Source of the DNA: Prasinococcaceae sp. CCMP 1430
Taxonomy: Eukaryota; Prasinodermophyta; Palmophyllophyceae; Prasinococcales; Prasinococcaceae
Assembly (NCBI GenBank): GCA_013416795.1
Contig: RQSC01000907.1
Span: 22,678-86,677, forward strand
Direction: 5' to 3'
Length of the DNA: 64,000 nucleotides
In this document: in pieces, positions 1-10,558 of the stretch
How the letters are laid out: every line of letters starts with the position of its first letter
How positions within the stretch are numbered: position 1 is the first letter of the stretch
The notes under the pieces: generated by a model
Databases searched by the model: none
Seen by the model: only the letters and a program-made list of their open reading frames with translations
What the model was told of the DNA's origin: nothing
Position numbers and translations under genes: made by a program

Positions 1-2
1 GA

Positions 3-3000
3 GGCGGCGGCGGCGGTGGCGGTAGGGGCGGAGGCGGTCGAGGCGGTCGGGGCGGCGGCGGCGGGGCGCCGCCGGCCCCCAAGCCCACGGCCCTGACGGT
101 CGCGTCCCTCGCGAACGATCCGATCGCTGCGGCAGCAAAGCTGCATTGGCAGCCCGGCGCCGCGGAGCCGCTGCTCGAGGGCGCCGACACGGGCGCTCTG
201 CGCACGTTCGTCACCAAGACGTACGTCAGCGAGCTCGGAGGAGGGCGTGCGCAGCCGCCGCGCGTCAAGGTGCAGACGCTCGAGGTGTGTGGCTACCTCG
301 AGGACCTGCTCTGGCCCGCCTTCTGCAAGCTACACGCGGCGGGCGAGTGCGGCCCAGGGGGTGGCGCGGATGCGGACGTCGACGCGCTGGTGCGCAGCAT
401 CGTCCTCATGGTCAACGCCAAGGCCGCCGAGGAGCTGCCGATGTGGGAGGCCTTCCGCTCGGACGAGGGGGCGTTCGCCGCGCTCTTCGCGCGCGTGTGC
501 GCCCTCGGACGCCGCGCGGCCGCCGCCGAGCGCGTCGGTGCGTCCGCGCTGGCGCGTATGGTCTTCCTCACACACGCCTTCCACTCGCTGGGCGACCGCT
601 TGCTCCGCGAGCAGGTCCTGCGCCTCGTGTCGCTGTCGGCGTGGCACGTGGCTTCGCCGAAGCGCGTGGCCGCGGCGGTGGCCGCGAACGCGCAGCTCGC
701 CAAGCCCTGGCGCTACCTGCAGAAGAAGGAGGCCAAGCGGAAAGCCAAGGAGGGCGACGCCTACGCGCCGCCCGAGGCGCGCCTCGAGGTGACCTTCGTG
801 CGCGACTTCATCGGCGACTTCCTGGAGGCGCTAGCGGTGGCGTCGGACGCGGCGGAGGACGCCGGCATGGGGCGCGCAGCCGCGGCGCTTTGCGAGCGCT
901 GCTGCGAGCTGGCGATCGACCTGCTCAGCCAGCTCCCCACGCGGCGCTTCTCGCGCCTGCTCTTCGAGGACGCCGCGCTCGCACAGCGCTGCGAGAAGAG
1001 CGCGCTCTGCGTCGAGGGCGCGAGGGCGGTCGCCGGCGCGGCAGCGGGCGGCGACGCGGCGGCGCAGGCGAGCGCCTTGGCAGTGGGCGCACGCGGTGGG
1101 CTCTTCTCGCAGCTGGTACCGCACCTGTGCTACTACATGCACTTTGAGGTGGACGACCACACGGGCGAGGCGCTTCGTGAGGACGAGGTCGAAGCGCGTC
1201 GCTGCGCGCGCCTGCGCGCCATGCAGCGCCTGGCATTTGTCAAGGGCGGGACGCAGCTGCGCGCCCTCGCGCTGTCCCACCTGGGCGCGCTGAGCACCAA
1301 GCAGGGTCTGATGAAGCACCTGAAGGGACTCGACGCGCCCACCGCGCGCAAGCTGGCGGACGCGCTGCGCGTGGTGCCGCCCTCCGACGCATACGGCGCC
1401 AGCGCCTCCGAGGGCGCGGCCGGTCAGGCGCTGCCGGTGCTCGAGGCGATCGCCGAGGCGTTCGAGCGCCGGCCAAGCCAGCGTGAGGCAGTGGCGGCGC
1501 TCCCGCTGTACCCCACCGAGGCAGCGCTGTGGGATGAGCACGCTGCGCCGATGGACGCGCGCTACCGCGCGTCCGATGCACCGCTCGCCCTTCCCAAACT
1601 CAACCTGCAATTCCTCACCTTGCATGACTACCTGCTACGCAACTACGCGCTCTTCCGCCTGGAGGCCACGCACGAGGTGCGCGACGATGTCCTCGACGCC
1701 GCGCAGCGCCTGCGCCCGCGGTGGCGCCTTGACGGTTTCGGCAACGCCATCACGGGCGAGGGCGCCGAGGTGGAGTTCGCGGGCTGGGCGCGCATGGCCG
1801 TGCCCGCGCGCCGTGCAGCGGTGATGAAGGTGGGTCGCCCGGCGCTCGGCACGGCCGTGCCCAGCGCCGTGACTGCACACGTGGACTACTCGCTGGGGAG
1901 CCTCGGCGCCGACGTGCGCGAGGAGTGGGACCGACTGCGCCAACATGACGTGGTCTTTCTACTCGAGATGCGCCCGCCGAGCGCCGACCTCGTCGAGAAG
2001 ATGATGGGTGAGATGGCTGGCGGCTCCCCGCGTGACTCGCTGGCCCCCGCGGAGCTCGCCGCGCGCGCGGGGCTCGTTCGCGTTCGGGGCGCGGAGGTCA
2101 TCGACGTGCGCGATGGCGAGGGCAAGTCGTTGCACGAGCGCGCCGCCGATGGAAGCGCGCCTGCCCCGCCGAAAGGCCCCGATCGCACGATGGTTCTTGC
2201 GCTCGACCCAGCGCAGTACGCGCTCGATGACAAGGACGGGAGCTCGGAGCGTGTGTTTGCATCGCACAATGTGCTCCTGCGCCGCAAGCCAAAAGAGAAC
2301 AACTTCAAGGCCATCCTGACGTGCATCCGCGACATGCTCGCCGAGAAGGAGATGGTGGTGCCCCCGTGGTTGCACGATATCTTCCTAGGCTATGGCGACC
2401 CGGCAGCGGCGCGGCGCGTGACCGAACATGACGCGCTCGACGTGGTCGACTTCAAGGACACGTTCGTGGACGAAGTGCACCTCAAGGAGAGCTTCGTCGG
2501 GCAGGAGGTCGATATCACAGCTGAGGAGGGCGCGACGGAGGACGCCGCAGCCGTGCACTACCGCATCGAGGCGGCCACGGTGGGCCAGGCGACGAGCGCG
2601 GCGCCCGCGGTGGGCGCCAAGCGCACGGCGGACGGCAAAGGCGGTGCCGGGAGCAAGGCGGCGGCGGCGTCAAAAGTCGCGGCGCGCGCGTACGCGGCGG
2701 CCCTGCCGCTGTCGCAGAGCAGCGTGGCCGCGACCGCCGCCGTGCGCTCGGAGCCGCTGGTCAACCGCGTGCGCTTCACGCCCACGCAGGTGCGCGCGAT
2801 TGCCAGCGGCGTGCAGCCGGGCCTCACGCAGATCGTTGGACCGCCCGGCACAGGCAAGACGGACGTGGCTGTGCAGATCGCCCACCTACTCTTCCACAAC
2901 TGCCCCGAGCAGCGTACGCTCCTCATCACCCACTCCAACGCCGCGCTCAACGACCTCTTCGAGAAGATCATGCAGCGCGACGTGCCCCATCGCTACATGC

Positions 3001-5095
3001 TGCGCCTAGGCATGGGCGAGGAGGACCTCGACACGAGCGTGCGTTTTTCGCGCCAGGGGCGCGTCGACGCCATGCTCGCGCGCCGCATCGAGCTGCTCGC
3101 CGAGGTCGACCGCGTGGCCGCTAGTCTGGAGCTGGGCGAGGCCGCTGGCGCGGGCTACACGTGCGAGACCGCCGCGCATTTCTGGCTGATCCACGTGAAG
3201 GCGCGATGGGAGCGCTACCTTCGCGCACTCGCGAAGGCGCGCGAGGCCGGCGGGCGCGGCGCAGAGGGCCAGGAGGGCACGATGGCCGCGCAGCTGTTCC
3301 CTTTCGCGCGCTACTTCGTTGAGCGCAGGCAGCAGGGGCAGCAGCAGGAGGCGCAGCAGCAAGGGCAGGTGCAGGCGCAGGGGCCTGCTCAACAGGTCGG
3401 TGGCCAGCAGGCCACGCAGCAGGAGCTGGGCGCGGGGGGAGCGCTGTTCGACGGCACGAGCGAGGCGTCCGATCTGGCCGCCGCCGAGGTGTTCTACGCG
3501 CGCCTGCGCGCCATGTTCGAGGAGCTCGAGGAGTGCCGACCATTTGAGCTCCTAAAGACGCAGCGCGACCGCTCGGACCACCTGATGACACGGCAGGCGC
3601 GCATCGTGGCCATGACATGCACGCATGCGGCGCTCAAGCGCTCCGATTTCTTGCGGTTGGGGCTCAAGTACGACAACGTCATCGTGGAGGAGTGCGCGCA
3701 GATTCTCGAGGTCGAGACGTTCATCCCGATGATGCTTCAGCGCGCCGTCGACGGCCACTCGCGCCTCAAGCGCTGTGTGCTCATAGGCGACCACCACCAG
3801 CTGCCGCCGGTGGTCAAGAACGCCGCTCTCGCGCGCTATGCCCACCTCGATCAGAGCCTGTTCACACGCTTTGTCAGGCTGGGCATGCCCACCATCCAGC
3901 TCGACGCGCAGGGCCGCGCACGAGCGGAGATTGCGGCTCTCTACAGCTGGCGGTACGCTACGCTTGACAACCTGCCCAACGTCTTGGATGGCGCGGCGTA
4001 CGCGCGCGCCAACGCGGGGATGGCGCACCCTTACCAGTTCGTGGACGTTGGTGATCACCTCGGGCGCGGCGAGTTCGAGCCTCGCGCGCACTTCACACAG
4101 AACCTCGGCGAGGCCGAGTATGTGGTGGCCGCGTACCAGTACCTGAGGCTCCTAGGGCACCCAGCACGCAGCATCGCCATGCTGACCAGCTACCAAGGGC
4201 AGAAGGTGCGTCAGCTGTGTGCGTGTGGGCGGGATGCGTGTGATTCCGAGCGGATTGACTGCGTCGCCGCTTGCTGCTTCGCGGGGTGATGATTTCTATT
4301 GTATTGTCCGTACCATCGTGAGCGGCGGGGGTCCAAACAGCCCCCGCACGCAATGGCGACAAGCATAGGGGTTTACCTGACCGCACACGACCAGCTGCGC
4401 CGGACCGCGCTCCTGCGTGGCCACCGCTCGCACCGCTGACGGCCAATGCCTTTCCCACTCCGCCGCGCGCCGCGCCTTCGCAGGCGCTTCTCGAGGACGT
4501 CGTGGCGAGGCGCTGCTGCGCCACCCCTCACGCACGCGCGCTGTACGGCTCGCCGCTCGCTGTGGACACCGTTGACCGCTTCCAGGGACAGCAGGCGGAC
4601 ATCGTGCTGCTCAGCCTGGTTCGGACGCGCGCAGTGGGCCACATCCGTGACGTGCGCCGACTGGTTGTGGCGGTGTCGCGCGCGCGCCTGGGTCTGTATG
4701 TCTTCGGGCGCAAGGAGCTGTTCGCGCAGTGCGTGGAGCTGCGGCCAGTGTTCGACCAGCTGCTCGCGAGGCCCACGCAGCTGCAGCTCGCCTTCGAGGC
4801 AAAGGGCGCTGAGGGCGATGGGCAGGTGCTGCCCGAGCGCCACCCGTGCGCGCGCGCGGCAGGCGCGGCGCCGCCTCGCTCGCGGGACGTGTCGGGCGTC
4901 GGCGAGATGCAAGCCATTGTGGCGGGCGCTGAGGCAGGCGAGTTCGCCGAGCGCGCGCGCGCCGAGCAGGCGCAGCACGCGGACGCGTTCGCCGCAGAGC
5001 TTGCGGCCGTGGCGCAGGCCGAAGCCGCGAAGGACGAACAGGGTGGGGCAGGCGCTGGCGAGCAGGACATGGACACTTCGGACGCTCCGCAGTAA
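3..5095 (+). CDS. AQR: Aquarius, intron-binding spliceosomal helicase (5' partial)
   Basis: Two exons, 3..4205 and 4484..5095, joined by a 278-nt GT-AG intron (GTGCGT donor, phase 0); about 1,604 residues are visible, against roughly 1,485 in animals. The frame is open to the left edge with no in-frame ATG, so the start lies outside. It opens with a Gly/Arg (RGG-like) run, followed by the Aquarius N-terminal helical region. The SF1 helicase core has Walker A GPPGTGKT near 2838, a DEAQ-type Walker B written [11 protein letters not shown] near 3680, [10 protein letters not shown] near 3785, and in exon 2 [18 protein letters not shown] and the arginine-finger-like [15 protein letters not shown] Gln-rich insert at about 3325-3430 interrupts the core. 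In known systems Aquarius binds the intron upstream of the branch point in the spliceosome. The acidic Ala/Glu-rich C-terminus ends in DTSDAPQ. Identification rests on many conserved blocks and is firm. Confidence 0.96.
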
Positions 5096-5171
5096 AATTG
5101 TGACTGCCATTGATGCGCGCTACTATTCCCCGCCGCATGCCTTGCCTGGACGCCGGATCTCTTGCACGCGC

Positions 5172-6556
5172 CTAGTGCACAAGGCGCTCGTACGGCACCG
5201 TGTCGGCTCCGATCGCCGCCACTACGGCCGCGCTCCGACCGATCATCTCCGCGAGTTGTTCGTACTCCTTGGGCTTCTCGCTGCGAATGGCATCAGACAG
5301 GAACTTGGGCGCGCAGCTGAAGACGGCCATTGTTGTGGCCGCCCCAAGCTGGTAGTCTCGCCATGCGGCCTCCAGTGTGTACCGCGCCTTCGAAACGCGC
5401 CCGCTCGGATGGCTTGTCAGGGCCTCCCAATAGGCCTCCACGATAGGCCGGTCGCGCTCTTCCCCAGGCGTGCCGTGGACGGCCGACGTGCACATAAACC
5501 ACGCCAAATCGAACACGCCAATGCCCTGACAGATCAGCTGCCAATCGAGGAAGACGACCCCTCCCGGAGCGGTCCTGTCACCGAAGAACAGGTTGTCGCT
5601 CCGGGCGTCGCAGTGGAGGAGCGTCCGCGGCCCCGACGAGAGCGCCGCTGCAAGCTGTTCGGCGCGGCGCTGGCATCGTTCGTGGGCGAGCCGCGACGGC
5701 TCTGGCAACTCGGTGAAGTAGGTCGAGCTAGAGAAGCTTTCCCACCACTCGCTGAATACCCGCGCCGGGTTGCGCAACGGATGTTCGGTCATGGCAGGCA
5801 ACCACGCCGGGAGCGGGCGCTCCCAGCGCCACCGCGGCGCGTGTAGCTCTGCGAGGCCTTTCGCGACCGCGCGGCATTCCTTCTCCCCCGCGCCGAGGCT
5901 CTGGGGCACGTAGTAAATATCGGGTCTCAGGTCAAGATCCTCCATCACGTAGCAGTAGCGCTCGCCCGGGCCGTCGCTTGAGACCAGCAGGCACTCAGGG
6001 CTTCCGACGGATACCACCCGCGCCAGGTTCTTGAAGAATACGGCCTCCGTCTTGTATGCGTCGCACTCTCGGCCCGCCGCGTACGATTCGTCGTTGCTGG
6101 CGCAGGTCTTCACGATGAGGCTGGGCGGGAGTGTGCCCAGCGAGCCGGTCCCTTCCCCTGGCATGGGCGTGGCGCCACCGGCATCGCGCGACGAGTACGT
6201 CACGCGGCAGCGCGCCACGTCGCTGATAAATCCCTGCAGCGACAGGGGTTCGATCGAAATCGCAGCAACATCCACACCGTCCGGTAAGAGCTCAGCCTCG
6301 CGCAGCGCTCGGGTGATGAAGTCGGCATCTACGTCCCAGGGCGTCGCGGGCGTCGCTGCATTCGACGCGCCGGGCGGGAAAATGTAGTAGGGGGTAGTAG
6401 CGCCCACGCGCGTCAGCGGGGACCGCGGACAACGATGGCGGAGGCGTCGCGAGGCCCGCGCGGCGGAGCGATTTTTCACGCAGCGCGCGGGATCGCACCC
6501 TCGTCCATGAGCGCGACGCGCGAAGACAGAGTGCTGGCGAGCCTCGATTTGACCAT
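5172..6556 (-). CDS. Aminoglycoside phosphotransferase/ecdysteroid-kinase-like protein
   Basis: Proposed exons 6556..6499 (start MVKSRLAST) and 6355..5172, phase 1, GTGCGA donor, acceptor after a pyrimidine-rich stretch; 413 residues. The main exon carries the kinase-like fold of the APH/EcKL families: the N-lobe lysine is probably in SLIVKTCASND, the hinge region is YCYVMEDLDL, the catalytic loop is LLHCDARSDN (Brenner-type H-x-D...N) and the metal-binding Asp is in VVFLDWQ. Such enzymes phosphorylate small hydroxylated molecules such as choline, sterol alcohols or drugs; the substrate here is unknown. The same frame runs on without splicing to a GTG at 6479, but no in-frame ATG lies there, which is why the small first exon was chosen. 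It converges with AQR, with only 76 bp between stop codons. Confidence 0.8.
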
Positions 6557-7525
6557 GCAGGCAGCGGTGCTAGGGCCACGGTCGCCGGAGGCAAGGCCGC
6601 CACCCGCTCCTCCGTCTCCCTCTTCAGCATCCGCCCCTGCCGCTCCTCCGTCGCAGCCATCACGGCCCGCCAGAAAGGCGTCCACGGCGCTCACCGACGC
6701 AACGCGCGCGGCCGTGGGCGGCCCGCCGCGGCCGAACAGCGCGGCGGCGAGAAAGCAGGGCGAGAGGGAAGGGGGGGGGTTGAAGGCGCAGGCGCTCTGC
6801 TACCACTGCGGCGCGCCCGCGGGCGCGGACTTGCGCGCCGCCATCGACGCAGCGGGTCGGCTGCAAGGACAGCGCAGGCTGCTGCGCGCCAGGGCAAACG
6901 TCTCAAGCACGCGGCGGCGGCAGGCAGCACCAACGACGCCGCAACGGGCAGGGGGCCTGGCTCAGCCGATCGAAGGGCGCGGCGCGCGGGCCGTCGCGTG
7001 TGGCACCGCTGGCGGCGCCGCCCCTCTCTCGTCCTCGCAATCGTGGCACCGCGCCGGCATCGAGCGCGCGCCCATGCGCCCCCCGCGGCGCTGCCACTGC
7101 CAGCACGTTGCGCGGTGGCGAAGAAGAAGCCCACACGCGCGTGCGCAACGTGTCTATGAATGTGCCGCGCACAGCCACGTGTGAAATAATGATCGCGCAG
7201 CGCGCAGTGGCATTTGATGGAGCTTTCCAATGCCGCGCTCTGAATCGCGTACAATCTGATGGTGCCATTGGTGCGTTACCGGTACGGTAGTACCAATATC
7301 ATGGTACAGTGCTACTAGAGGAGCTCCCCACTACTAGCTACTGCAGAAGAGACAAGTCTGTACAGTGCGTGAATTGAATCACAAGAGACGACCGTAACCT
7401 GAGGTACCTGACCCTAAGCCGTCGGCGCGAGCCCGTCGGCGGGCCCGCCGGCGAGTTCGTGGGGCGTGGGCTCGACGGGTCCTCCGCGGGCTCCGCGGCG
7501 AGCCCGTCGGAGAAGCTGTCGGAGA
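6557..7525. other. Intergenic region, no supported gene
   Basis: No convincing gene was found. A plus-strand reading frame across 6435-7184 is Pro/Ala/Arg-rich, overlaps the first exon of the phosphotransferase in antisense, and shows no domain beyond an isolated CYHCG. The right end, from about 7190, is AT-richer and contains an inverted repeat GTACCA-N6-TGGTAC at 7290-7307 in the 3' flank of the secreted-protein gene. Confidence 0.5.
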
Positions 7526-8443
7526 CTAGCATCCGTGTCCACAGACGGAGCACGAGTCTCCGCAGCAGTCGAAGAATTGATGGCAGTCTTCGTCGCAGTA
7601 GCACTTCGACGAACATTCGCAGTTCTTGCAGACTCCTGCTGAGGCTTGGTAGTACTCCGCAGAACAGTCGACGTCCGCGTTCTCGCACGACCCCAGCGTG
7701 GCCTCATCGCAGGCAACCGTCGGCGAGTCGGTCGGCGAGGCCGTCGGCGAGCCTGTCGGCGAGCTCGTGTCGGTCACCACTCCCGAGTCGAGGAGAAGCC
7801 CGCAGCCAGCGATGACCGTGGCAGAGGTGACATCTCCAGGCGGGAAGATGCTCGCTGACTGCTGTGCCGGAGCCTGCGTGAAGGCGTACTCGATGTAGGA
7901 GGAGCTGGTATCCGCCGACGTCGGACGCTCGGCCACAGCCGAGTCCGCCTGAAAGATCATGTTGACGGCCGTGATGTCGCCCCCCTCCGTAATGATGGCG
8001 CCAGTGAGCGCGACGTTGGGCGGGGAGTCGGGAAAGACCTGCCCAAAGTTGTTTCCTGCGAGGTAGATGTTAGACAAGCGTGCCGCGTCGCGATTGGGCT
8101 TCTCGGTGAAGAAGATCATGTGCGAATCTTCGACGGGCGAGTCTGGAGGGAAGTGCATTCTCACGCTGCCTTTGACTGACGCGCCACCGTTCGCAGAGGA
8201 GGCATTGAGCTGCACGGTGCAGGTCGGGGCCGACTGGCTGAAGAGGCCCGACATGACCCCGGACGGAGGCGGCGCGGGCCTGGGTAGAGGCGCGGCGTCG
8301 CTGGCCTGTGCGAGATGCCGCTTAGCTCCGACGCGCGGCATGTTGAGCGCGGCCGCGAGGAGGAGTGCGCACAAGCAGACGCGCGCGGGGCCACGCCCGG
8401 CGCGGGCGGCCGAGGTGGGGCGGCGCTCGGGGGATGGCATCAT
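7526..8443 (-). CDS. Secreted protein with somatomedin-B-like cysteine knot
   Basis: 305 residues starting at the MMPSPERR methionine. The frame is open further upstream, but that part is low-complexity and probably not translated. An N-terminal signal peptide (CLCALLLAAALNMPRVGA) is followed by a beta-rich region of about 130 residues, then a TGSPTASPTDSPT linker of the type seen in algal and stramenopile wall proteins. The C-terminal Cys-rich module contains CYCDEDCHQFFDCC, a close match to the somatomedin B core, which folds as a disulfide knot and usually mediates extracellular protein contacts. It is probably extracellular or wall-associated. The central domain is not recognised. No membrane anchor follows the knot. 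Confidence 0.75.
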   Translation of the reverse strand: MMPSPERRPTSAARAGRGPARVCLCALLLAAALNMPRVGAKRHLAQASDAAPLPRPAPPPSGVMSGLFSQSAPTCTVQLNASSANGGASVKGSVRMHFPPDSPVEDSHMIFFTEKPNRDAARLSNIYLAGNNFGQVFPDSPPNVALTGAIITEGGDITAVNMIFQADSAVAERPTSADTSSSYIEYAFTQAPAQQSASIFPPGDVTSATVIAGCGLLLDSGVVTDTSSPTGSPTASPTDSPTVACDEATLGSCENADVDCSAEYYQASAGVCKNCECSSKCYCDEDCHQFFDCCGDSCSVCGHGC

Positions 8444-8897
8444 ATTCGGCAGGCGAGAGCCGAGCGTCGGCCCGAGCCGCCAGCAGCGACCGCGGGCGTC
8501 GGCGCGAGGCCGCGAGCGAGGGCACGAGTGGCGCCGGCGCGCCGTCACCGACGCACGAGCACGAGCAGGCAGGCCTAACACCGCCCGGGCTGCCTGACTG
8601 CACCTGCCGCGCGCCCCCTCATCGCGAGGAACCACACGTATGACTCGGAGGAGTCGTCGAGTCTTCACGAGAGGTTTGACGAGCTGACGCCGACGGGCGA
8701 ACTGAATGGAAAATGATCTGATGGCTGAGACTCGGGTTTTGGGTACCGCGCAGTAGTTAGGGTTTACCACAGGAAGTTCGAGGTGACATGCCTTTTCATT
8801 GAGATTTGGGGGGTTTGGATGAGGTTCGAGATCACATGCATTTTCATATACCATCAGGATCGGGGCGAGCGCCCGTGCCCCGACGGAGGGCGCAGGA
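8444..8897. promoter_or_regulatory. Divergent upstream region with a duplicated 24-nt element
   Basis: This stretch separates the secreted-protein gene (-) from the AP2 gene (+). From about 8640 to 8860 GC content drops visibly. Two copies of a 24-nt motif beginning GTTCGAG and ending TTTTCAT occur at 8776-8799 and 8824-8847, 48 nt apart, 21 of 24 bases identical. They may be promoter elements. If a tiny first exon at 8721-8742 (MAETRVL) is real, they would instead be intronic. Confidence 0.4.
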
Positions 8898-10358
8898 GTG
8901 CGGTCGCTGCCGCTGCCCGTGTCGAAGCTCGCCCGTTCAAGCAGAGGCGCGGCCTTGGTGGCGGCGACGGCCGCGCGCGCGCGCGACTTCGTCGTGGCTG
9001 CGCTCGCGGACACCGGCGGCGGGTGGGGCGGGGGCGACGGCGGCGAAGACGGCGAAGACGGCGACTTCGCGCCGGCGGAGGTGGATGAGGGGGGGGCGAG
9101 CGATGCCGGCGTCGACCTCGCTGGCAGCGAGGACGGGCTCGGAGACGGCCTTCTTGATGACGATGACGAAGAGGAGTTCGTCGTGTGGTCGCCTCCCACG
9201 AACGGGGGCGGAGACGGGGTGGGCGCGTGCGCTCCACTGGACGCGGCGGCACCCGCCGCGGCACGAGCTACCGCCGCGGTCGCCGCCGCGCCCTTGGAGC
9301 CATCTGCCTTGGTCGCAGCTGCGGCTCGAGCCGCGGCAGCTGCTGCGGCCGCACCGGCCGTCGCTGCCATAGCGACTGCCGCCGCGAGCGCCCCTGCTGC
9401 GAGCGCTGCGCGATACAGAGGGGTGACCTTCGACCCCAAACGCCGCTGCTACACAACGCGCGTGTACCTTGGCAGGGACAGCCGAGGCTTGAAAGTCGGA
9501 TCATTCCTTACACTCGAGGACGCAGTTGCTGCGTACGACCGCGCGGCGCCCGGGATCCTTCCAGACACGCCGGCGGGACGAAGGTGCGCGCATCATCGCC
9601 GTCACGGGCGCTCTCGCAATCGGCTCGCGTTCGTGCGCGCCTCTGACAGGGTAGCGGCTCCACGCGCTCGTAGGCGAATGAAGGCCCGCCGGCTGTACCC
9701 CACAGGCATCTCGCGCGACAAAAAGGGGTTCCAGGCCAAATTGAGCGGGTCAGAGACAGTCGATGGCAAGCGAGCATATGTTGGCCGCTTCAAGTCAGAG
9801 GAAGAAGCAGTTGCAGCGCGTGAGATGGCGCTGCAGCGCGTGCAGCGCGGCGAGCCTCCCAGGCCAGCGTCGCGCAAGAAGCAGCACTCGAAATACCGTG
9901 GCGTGACGTGGATTGAACGGAACAAGCGTTGGAGGGCGAATCTTGTAGATGGCAAGGGCATCCCACGGTACGTCGGCCAATTTCGCGACGAGAAGGCGGC
10001 AGCGCGCGCGTGGGACCGCGCAGTGAGGAAGGCGAGGGGACCAGGAGCCTTCCAGAACTTTCCCGCAGCGAGCCCGCCGAGCGCAGAGGACGAGACTGCA
10101 GAGGACGCTCGAGACGGCCCCTCCGCACTAGCAGGCGCGGCAGCCGAGGACGGCAATGGTGCGTCGGGGCCCACAGACATTCCGCAACGGGAGGCGACGA
10201 AGCCATCGCCCGACACGGTGAGGCGAGTCGCGCCTGCGCCACTGCGCAGCAAGCGCAAGCGCGGTCGGCCAAAGGCATGGTGGATTGGATCCGGCCGCGA
10301 CGCGCTCCCACAAGACGGAGATGGGGGATGCCACAAACGAAATCGGCACATCGTATGA
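8898..10358 (+). CDS. AP2-domain protein with three AP2-like repeats
   Basis: The open frame runs for 486 codons. The 5' end is unresolved because its first codon is GTG and no in-frame ATG is near. One phase-consistent model adds an exon at 8721-8742, spliced 8743-8895. The N-terminal 170 residues are acidic then Ala-rich. Three AP2/ERF-like units follow: RYRGVTFDPKRRCYTTRVYL from residue 172; a diverged unit with GISRDKKGFQAKL and AYVGRFKSEEEAVAAREMA; and a canonical unit with KYRGVTWIERNKRWRANL and YVGQFRDEKAAARAWDRA. AP2 units bind DNA through a three-stranded sheet, so this is probably a nuclear transcription factor. A basic KRKRGRPK patch near the C-terminus could be a nuclear localisation signal. 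Confidence 0.85.
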   Translation: MRSLPLPVSKLARSSRGAALVAATAARARDFVVAALADTGGGWGGGDGGEDGEDGDFAPAEVDEGGASDAGVDLAGSEDGLGDGLLDDDDEEEFVVWSPPTNGGGDGVGACAPLDAAAPAAARATAAVAAAPLEPSALVAAAARAAAAAAAAPAVAAIATAAASAPAASAARYRGVTFDPKRRCYTTRVYLGRDSRGLKVGSFLTLEDAVAAYDRAAPGILPDTPAGRRCAHHRRHGRSRNRLAFVRASDRVAAPRARRRMKARRLYPTGISRDKKGFQAKLSGSETVDGKRAYVGRFKSEEEAVAAREMALQRVQRGEPPRPASRKKQHSKYRGVTWIERNKRWRANLVDGKGIPRYVGQFRDEKAAARAWDRAVRKARGPGAFQNFPAASPPSAEDETAEDARDGPSALAGAAAEDGNGASGPTDIPQREATKPSPDTVRRVAPAPLRSKRKRGRPKAWWIGSGRDALPQDGDGGCHKRNRHIV

Positions 10359-10558
10359 CTTGGCCTCCTCGTAATAATAGGGTCGTGCACGGCCGCGCGC
10401 TTCGCTCCCCTGCCCGATCGCGCACCACGCAAACGAAGCACCCTCGCTGCCACTCGCAACTCCAAGGGGAAGGACTGCCCGGGCCAAAGGGCGAGGCGCC
10501 CCCAGTCCTCGTTCCTGCCGCAGGTCGAAACGGGTGGCCGGAGGAGTCTATGCTGCGC

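Noticed and set aside
6435-7184. Plus-strand frame of 249 codons with a CYHCG motif
   Set aside because: Antisense to the first exon of the phosphotransferase gene, Pro/Ala/Arg-rich, and only half of a zinc-binding pair; no domain support.
8800-8860. tRNA-like B-box (GGTTCGAGATC)
   Set aside because: No matching A-box or cloverleaf around it; the word belongs to the duplicated 24-nt element.
8444-9439. N-terminal extension of the secreted-protein frame (330 codons)
   Set aside because: Low-complexity Ala/Ser/Pro; antisense to the AP2 gene; a good signal peptide starts at the internal Met at 8443.
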